This document shows positions 59,813-64,000 of a stretch of 64,000 nucleotides of DNA, piece after piece. The position numbers were made by a program, and so were the translations under genes. The DNA lies in contig JAQYLT010000078.1 of NCBI GenBank assembly GCA_028719885.1, forward strand, positions 112,503 to 176,502, given 5' to 3'. How positions within the stretch are numbered: position 1 is the first letter of the stretch; the number at the start of each line of letters is the position of its first letter. Source of the DNA: Bacillota bacterium (GTDB lineage Bacteria > Bacillota > Clostridia > Oscillospirales > Oscillospiraceae). The notes below the pieces were generated by a model that was given only the letters and a program-made list of their open reading frames with translations, was not told where the DNA came from and ran no database searches.

Positions 59813-61254
59813 CAGGAGAGCATCTTGTGGAAGAGCTCCATGTAGCGAGAGGCGGGGACATTCCAGCTGAAGTCCTGGCACATGTCGGTGTGCTGCAACG
59901 CATGGAAGCCCTCGGGGTCATTCCGGTACAGATTCAGCGCCCGGACAATGGCGGCGAAGAAATCATCCGCATTGTAGCTCTGGAACGTGAAGCCCAGGCC
60001 GCCCTTGCCGTTCTCGTCGCAGGGAGGCACCGTGTCCTTCAGGCCGCCGGTGGCGTGGACCACAGGCACCGTGCCGTAGCGCATGGCGTTCATCTGGCTC
60101 AGGCCGCAGGGCTCGGATTTCGACGGCATCAGATAGATGTCCGCGCCGGCGTACATTCTTGCTGCCAGTCCCAGATTGAAGGTGATCTTGGCCGCCACCT
60201 GCTCCGGGAACTGCTTGGCCAGCTCCTTGAAGAAAGTCTCGTACTGGGGCTCACCGGTGCCCAGAATAATCAGCTGAGCATCCTGCTCCCACATCAGCCG
60301 CCGGGCAATGTAGCACAGCAGGTCCAGGCCCTTGTGACCGGCCAGTCTGGTCACCATCACCATCAGGGGCACATCCGGCTTCACCGGCAGCCCAACCTCT
60401 TCCTGGAGTTTGGCCTTGACAATGGCCTTGCCCTCCACAAAGGATTCGGCGTTGTAGTGAGTGGGCAGAGCGGGGTCCGTCTCCGGGTTAAAGGTGCCCA
60501 CATCGATGCCGTTGGTAATGCCGGTGAGCTTCCAGGCCGCGCCGGAAATGATGTTGTCCAGCCCGTGTGCATAGTAGGGATACATCAGCTCCCTTGCGTA
60601 GGTCTCGGACACGGTGGTGACCATGTCGCAGCACTCAATGCCGCCTTTCATCATGTTCACCGAGTTGTTCATGTCCAGCTTGCCCCGGTACTCCCAGGGA
60701 AGGCCCAGCATATCGTCGAAGAAGTCCGCCCGGGCCCAGCCCTGATACTCGATGTTGTGGATGGTGTACATCACCCGGGTGCCCGGGAATTGATCCCGAT
60801 ACACCGCCTTGAGATAAACAGGAATCAGGCCGGTCTGCCAGTCGTTGCACTGGATGATGTCCGGGATGAAGTCCAGCGCCACCATGGCATCCATGCAGCC
60901 CCGGGAGAAGAAAGCGAAGCGCTCGCCGTCGTCCAGATCACCGTAAATCTGCCCGGGACGGCCGCCGAAATAATACTCGTTGTCCAGGAAATACACCTGC
61001 ACCCCGTCGGCCCGGCCGCTGAGCTTGTAAACGGCGCAGTACTGCTGCCGCCAGCCCAGGCGCACCCGGAACTCCGCCACCTTTTCGGTGATGTAAGCGG
61101 AATTGTTCTTGATTTTATAGTAATACGGCAGGAAGAGGGCAACCTCGTTCCCCTCGATCCGCTGCAGCGCGGCAGGCAGCGCCTCCATCACGTCGCCCAG
61201 TCCGCCGGACTTGGCATAGGGAGCGCCCTCGGAGGCGCAGACGGCAATTCTCAT
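59809..61254 (-). CDS. glgA: Glycogen synthase GlgA
   Basis: This 481-residue GT5 enzyme extends alpha-1,4-glucan from ADP-glucose. YAKSGGLGDVMEALP near residue 14 is the ADP-glucose-binding KTGGL-type loop. CNDWQTGLIPVYL, ITNGIDVGTFNPETD and the C-terminal GT-B block MPSKSEPCGLSQMNAMRYGTVPVVHATGGLKDTV follow. It overlaps glgD by 4 bp and is the last gene of glgC-glgD-glgA. Confidence 0.96.
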   Translation of the reverse strand: MRIAVCASEGAPYAKSGGLGDVMEALPAALQRIEGNEVALFLPYYYKIKNNSAYITEKVAEFRVRLGWRQQYCAVYKLSGRADGVQVYFLDNEYYFGGRPGQIYGDLDDGERFAFFSRGCMDAMVALDFIPDIIQCNDWQTGLIPVYLKAVYRDQFPGTRVMYTIHNIEYQGWARADFFDDMLGLPWEYRGKLDMNNSVNMMKGGIECCDMVTTVSETYARELMYPYYAHGLDNIISGAAWKLTGITNGIDVGTFNPETDPALPTHYNAESFVEGKAIVKAKLQEEVGLPVKPDVPLMVMVTRLAGHKGLDLLCYIARRLMWEQDAQLIILGTGEPQYETFFKELAKQFPEQVAAKITFNLGLAARMYAGADIYLMPSKSEPCGLSQMNAMRYGTVPVVHATGGLKDTVPPCDENGKGGLGFTFQSYNADDFFAAIVRALNLYRNDPEGFHALQHTDMCQDFSWNVPASRYMELFHKMLSW

Positions 61255-62360
61255 ACAATTTCCCCTCTCTTAATCACAATGGGATTGGCCTTGGTACCAA
61301 AGAGCTTGGTGCCGGGGGTCACGGTGACGTTCTTGTCCAGAATCACGTTTTTCAGCTCACAGCCGGGGCCGATCTCACTGTCGTTCATAATCACGCAGTT
61401 CTCCACGGAAGAGCCCTCGGCCACGCTCACCTGACGGAAGAGCACGGAATTCTTCACCTTGCCATCCAGCCGGCAGCCGTCGGCGGCCACCACATTCTCA
61501 ATGTCGCAGTTCTCGCCGTAGTAGCTGGGCACCCGGTCCCGGACCTTGGTGTAGACGGGATGGGCCCCGTAGAACAGGCCGTCCCGCACTTCCTTGTTGA
61601 CCAGAGCCAGGCTGTGTTCAAAGTACTCCTGGGTGGATTCATTGAACATGGCAATGCCTTCGTACTGATAGGCATTCACGGAAACCTTGCCGCTTCTCCA
61701 GCCGCCCATGCACAGGTCCCGGTCCATGTGGAACCAGTTCTTTGCAACCAGCGTCTTGACCTCCCGGATGAGCACCTGACGGCTCATGACAAAAATGTCC
61801 ATGGAGGCCTGGTAGTCGGCGGGGGCGGCGTAGTCGCAGACCATGTCGTCCACCTGGCCGTTCTTGTCCAGCTTCAGGGCGAAGTCCATGACCTTTTTGC
61901 CGTTGCAGATGCCCTTGGCGGTGACCACGGTGATGTCCTTGCCGGAGGCGATGTGGTCGGCGATCACCTTGTTCAGGTCGATGTTGGACAGGACGGTGGA
62001 GTCGATCATGACCACATAGTCATCATCACAGTACTCCAGGAAGTCCATGTTGGAGGAAAGGGATTCCAGCTTGCCCCGGTAGGAGTGGTTCACGGAGGAG
62101 GCGTAGGGGGTGAGGAATTCCAGTCCGCCCTCGCCCAGCTCCAGGCCCCATTCCTCACCGTCGCCGATGTGGTTCATCAGGGACTGATAGCTGTAGCGGG
62201 CGATGATGCCCACATGGCGCACCCCGGCGAAGGCCAGGTTGGAAAGGCCGAAGTCCACCTGCCGGTAGCGGCCGCCGAAAGGCAGGGAGGCCATGGTCCG
62301 TTTATTGGTCAGCTCACCGATGTTGCCGTCATTGGTGAAGATAATACCCATCACATTCAT
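61251..62360 (-). CDS. glgD: Glucose-1-phosphate adenylyltransferase subunit GlgD
   Basis: This 369-residue GlgC paralogue is found in Firmicutes. It begins MGIIFTNDGNIGELTNKRTMASLPFGGRYRQVDFGLSN, where the GlgC glycine-rich nucleotide loop is replaced. A left-handed beta-helix C-terminus with hexapeptide repeats follows (NSVLFRQVSVAEGSSVENCVIMNDSEIG). It is thought to be a non-catalytic partner that tunes GlgC. Start behind GGAGG. Confidence 0.95.
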   Translation of the reverse strand: MNVMGIIFTNDGNIGELTNKRTMASLPFGGRYRQVDFGLSNLAFAGVRHVGIIARYSYQSLMNHIGDGEEWGLELGEGGLEFLTPYASSVNHSYRGKLESLSSNMDFLEYCDDDYVVMIDSTVLSNIDLNKVIADHIASGKDITVVTAKGICNGKKVMDFALKLDKNGQVDDMVCDYAAPADYQASMDIFVMSRQVLIREVKTLVAKNWFHMDRDLCMGGWRSGKVSVNAYQYEGIAMFNESTQEYFEHSLALVNKEVRDGLFYGAHPVYTKVRDRVPSYYGENCDIENVVAADGCRLDGKVKNSVLFRQVSVAEGSSVENCVIMNDSEIGPGCELKNVILDKNVTVTPGTKLFGTKANPIVIKRGEIV

Positions 62361-62374
62361 TTTCTCTTACCTCC

Positions 62375-63565
62375 TTACAGCATGGCGCCGGGGGCAAGCA
62401 CGGCGTTTTCCTCAATGACCACGCCCTTGCCGGCCACGCTGATTTTCTTCTTTTCGTTGGGCTCAAAGGCGCCGCCCACCACGGCGTTGCGGCAGACCTT
62501 GGAGTTTTCGCCAAGAATAGCATGGCGGACGATGGCGCCGGGCTCCACCACCACGCCGGGCATCACCACGGAGTCCTCGATCAGGGCGCCCTCGCCGATG
62601 GTGCAGCCCACGCTGACCACGCTGTGACGCACGGTGCCGTAGACCTCGCAGCCCTCGGCCACGAAGGCGTTGACAATCTTGGCGGAGGCATCAATATAGC
62701 TGGAGGGGAAAGCGGAGTTCCGGGCGTAGATCTTGGTGCGCTCGTCGCCCCGGATGTTGAACTCGGGGTTCTTGCCCAGCAGTTCCATGTTGGCCTCCCA
62801 CAGGGAGTCGATGGTGCCCACGTCCTTCCAGTAGCCGTCGAAATTGTAGGCCATGAGCTTGTGGCCGCCGTTTAGCAGTCTGGGGATGATGTTCTTGCCG
62901 AAGTCGTTGGAGGAAGTGGGGTCCTCTTCGTCGGCGATCAAAGTCTCCCGCATCACCTTCCAGGTGAAGCAGTAGATGCCCATGGAGGCGTTGGTGGACT
63001 TGGGCTTCTTAGGCTTCTCCTCGAACTCATAGATGGTGTTGTCGGGGTTGGTGTTCAGGATACCGAAGCGGGAGGCCTCCTCCAGGGGAACGTTCCGCAC
63101 AGCGATGGTGCAGGCGGCGCCGTTCTTCTCGTGGTAGTCCACCATCTTGGAGTAGTCCATCTTATAGATATGGTCACCGGAGAGGACCACCACATACTCG
63201 GGGTCGAACCGGTCGATGAAGTCGATGTTCTGGTAGATGGCGTTGGCGGTGCCCTTGTACCAGCCCTGCTTCTTGTCGTGACGCTCATAGGGGGGCAGCA
63301 CCTGGGCGCAGCTGTGGGTCTTGTTCAGGTTCCAGGGCTGGCCGTTGCCGATGTATTCATTCAGCTCCAGGGGCTGATACTGGGTGAGGATGCCCACGGT
63401 ATCGATGCCGGAGTTAACGCAGTTGGACAGGGGGAAATCGATGATACGGTACTTGCCGCCAAAAGGCACGGCAGGCTTGGCGGTTTTCTCCGTCAAAACA
63501 TAGAGTCGGCTGCCCTGGCCACCGGCCAGAAGCATGGCAATGCAGCGTTTTTTCTGAAAGTACAT
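62375..63565 (-). CDS. glgC: Glucose-1-phosphate adenylyltransferase GlgC
   Basis: This roughly 396-residue enzyme makes ADP-glucose, the committed step of glycogen synthesis. [39 protein letters not shown] is the catalytic nucleotide loop; [22 protein letters not shown] and the C-terminal beta-helix follow. A GTG six bases upstream is in frame, but the ATG at 63565 has the better spacing from GGAG. First gene of the operon. Confidence 0.96.
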   Translation of the reverse strand: MYFQKKRCIAMLLAGGQGSRLYVLTEKTAKPAVPFGGKYRIIDFPLSNCVNSGIDTVGILTQYQPLELNEYIGNGQPWNLNKTHSCAQVLPPYERHDKKQGWYKGTANAIYQNIDFIDRFDPEYVVVLSGDHIYKMDYSKMVDYHEKNGAACTIAVRNVPLEEASRFGILNTNPDNTIYEFEEKPKKPKSTNASMGIYCFTWKVMRETLIADEEDPTSSNDFGKNIIPRLLNGGHKLMAYNFDGYWKDVGTIDSLWEANMELLGKNPEFNIRGDERTKIYARNSAFPSSYIDASAKIVNAFVAEGCEVYGTVRHSVVSVGCTIGEGALIEDSVVMPGVVVEPGAIVRHAILGENSKVCRNAVVGGAFEPNEKKKISVAGKGVVIEENAVLAPGAML

Positions 63566-63661
63566 GGTCACAGCTCCTTATGTAAATGTTATTTGCGCTT
63601 GTTTAAAGGGTATAGCTTGCCCATGGATAACATACCATATTTTCCACAAATAGAAAAGTGA

Positions 63662-63700
63662 CAATTTACCTAAATTATGAATTATCTTTTTGGTAAATTG
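63662..63700. promoter_or_regulatory. Inverted repeat upstream of glgC
   Basis: CAATTTACC / GGTAAATTG, perfect 9-bp arms 21 bp apart, about 100 bp before glgC. Possibly an operator; no clear sigma-A promoter was found in this AT-rich stretch (63566-63837). Confidence 0.4.
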
Positions 63701-63837
63701 CATAAATAACGTCGGATTGCCCCTGGAATTATCTGGCAAGATTCATCATAAAACCGTTAAAAAACCATTTTCCGCCGAAAATTTGTCATAGAAACCGAAA
63801 ATTTTCGAAAAACAGAACCCCTTCCCGCCAATCAGGC

Positions 63838-63880
63838 AAATTGGAATTTATCAGTATGGGTTCGTAGGGAACGGATTCAT
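63838..63880. repeat. Truncated REPIN-like element E11
   Basis: Left end AAATTGGAATTTAT, then GTAG plus GGAACGGATTCAT (63864-63880), where the palindrome stops short. Confidence 0.8.
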
Positions 63881-64000
63881 GTCAAGAGCAACATGGTTTA
63901 CAGATTGTGTAACAACATGGTTTACACATTTGCTCTTGGATCGTTCTCCAAAAGGTATGCTCTTCTAAGGGTGTAGGCTCTGGCTTCCAGGTTGATTCTT
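63881..64000. mobile_element. End of an insertion sequence interrupting E11
   Basis: From 63881 the sequence changes to TGTCAAGAGCAA-type DNA with two direct copies of AACATGGTTTACA (63890-63902 and 63914-63926). AAGAGCAA and TTGCTCTT flank these copies. Multiple short terminal repeats behind a TGT start recall IS21-type ends. A minus-strand frame ending at 63922 (25 codons, ..ARAYTLRRAYLLEND..) may be the transposase C-terminus. The rest lies outside the window. Confidence 0.55.

Overview
The window reads as chromosomal DNA of a spore-forming, strictly anaerobic gut clostridium, most likely Oscillospiraceae or a relative. The basis is GC-rich coding sequence with AT-rich intergenic regions, a clostridial Spo0A with its own 0A-box cluster, a PdaA-type cortex deacetylase, the GlgC/GlgD pair, an Re-type citrate synthase, a flavodiiron FprA protein, and T-box leaders with sigma-A promoters of Firmicutes type. 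parA-parB with three parS-like sites and the rpsF-ssb-rpsR operon suggest that the right part lies near oriC. The species cannot be named from sequence alone.

Layout. 1-660: two tandem copies of a type I toxin-antitoxin cassette (29-residue holin-like toxin plus antisense promoter). 682-5529: hrcA-grpE-dnaK-dnaJ under a CIRCE operator. 5.6-12.4 kb: CYTH protein, zinc-ribbon membrane protein, GH25 lysozyme, DUF4015 protein, prmA, a graveyard of mobile-element remnants (10.7-11.5 kb) and spo0A. 12.6-19.2 kb: two peptidases and a Met T-box-controlled metNIQ operon. 19.7-26 kb: membrane proteins, rsmG, and folT under a tetrahydrofolate riboswitch. 26-31.5 kb: an operon for citrate to 2-oxoglutarate (Re-citrate synthase, GntR regulator, aconitase, isocitrate dehydrogenase). 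31.7-34.5 kb: rpsO and pnp with a long structured leader. 34.5-37.8 kb: a Trp T-box-controlled ABC importer (trpXYZ type). 38-46.7 kb: mgtE with a leader peptide, methyltransferase, cardiolipin synthase, DegV, DUF1836, fructokinase, FprA and two tRNAs. 47-56 kb: DUF421/DUF4363, pdaA, parA-parB-serS-mscL, a second DUF1836 protein and hflK-hflC. 56-64 kb: aldehyde dehydrogenase with an internally deleted alcohol dehydrogenase, rpsF-ssb-rpsR, a VOC protein and glgC-glgD-glgA.

The most striking structure is not a gene. Eleven intergenic loci carry a roughly 220-bp (some about 330-bp) element with AAATTGGAATTTG-like inverted ends. Each contains GTAG-headed palindromes (GGAACGGAT/ATCCGTTCC and compensated variants) in opposite orientation. 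This is the architecture of REP doublets (REPINs), and the GTAG head is the feature recognised by RAYT transposases in enterobacteria. A decayed RAYT C-terminus, itself bracketed by GTAG-headed palindromes of another sequence, lies at 10983-11180. Other repeats abut genes closely: a 163-bp TA-flanked MITE supplies part of the stop codon of isocitrate dehydrogenase, GTAG heads overlap the stop codons of glgA and of the RAYT remnant, and an insertion-sequence end interrupts a REPIN at the right edge.

All assignments come from reading the sequence; no database search or folding program was run.
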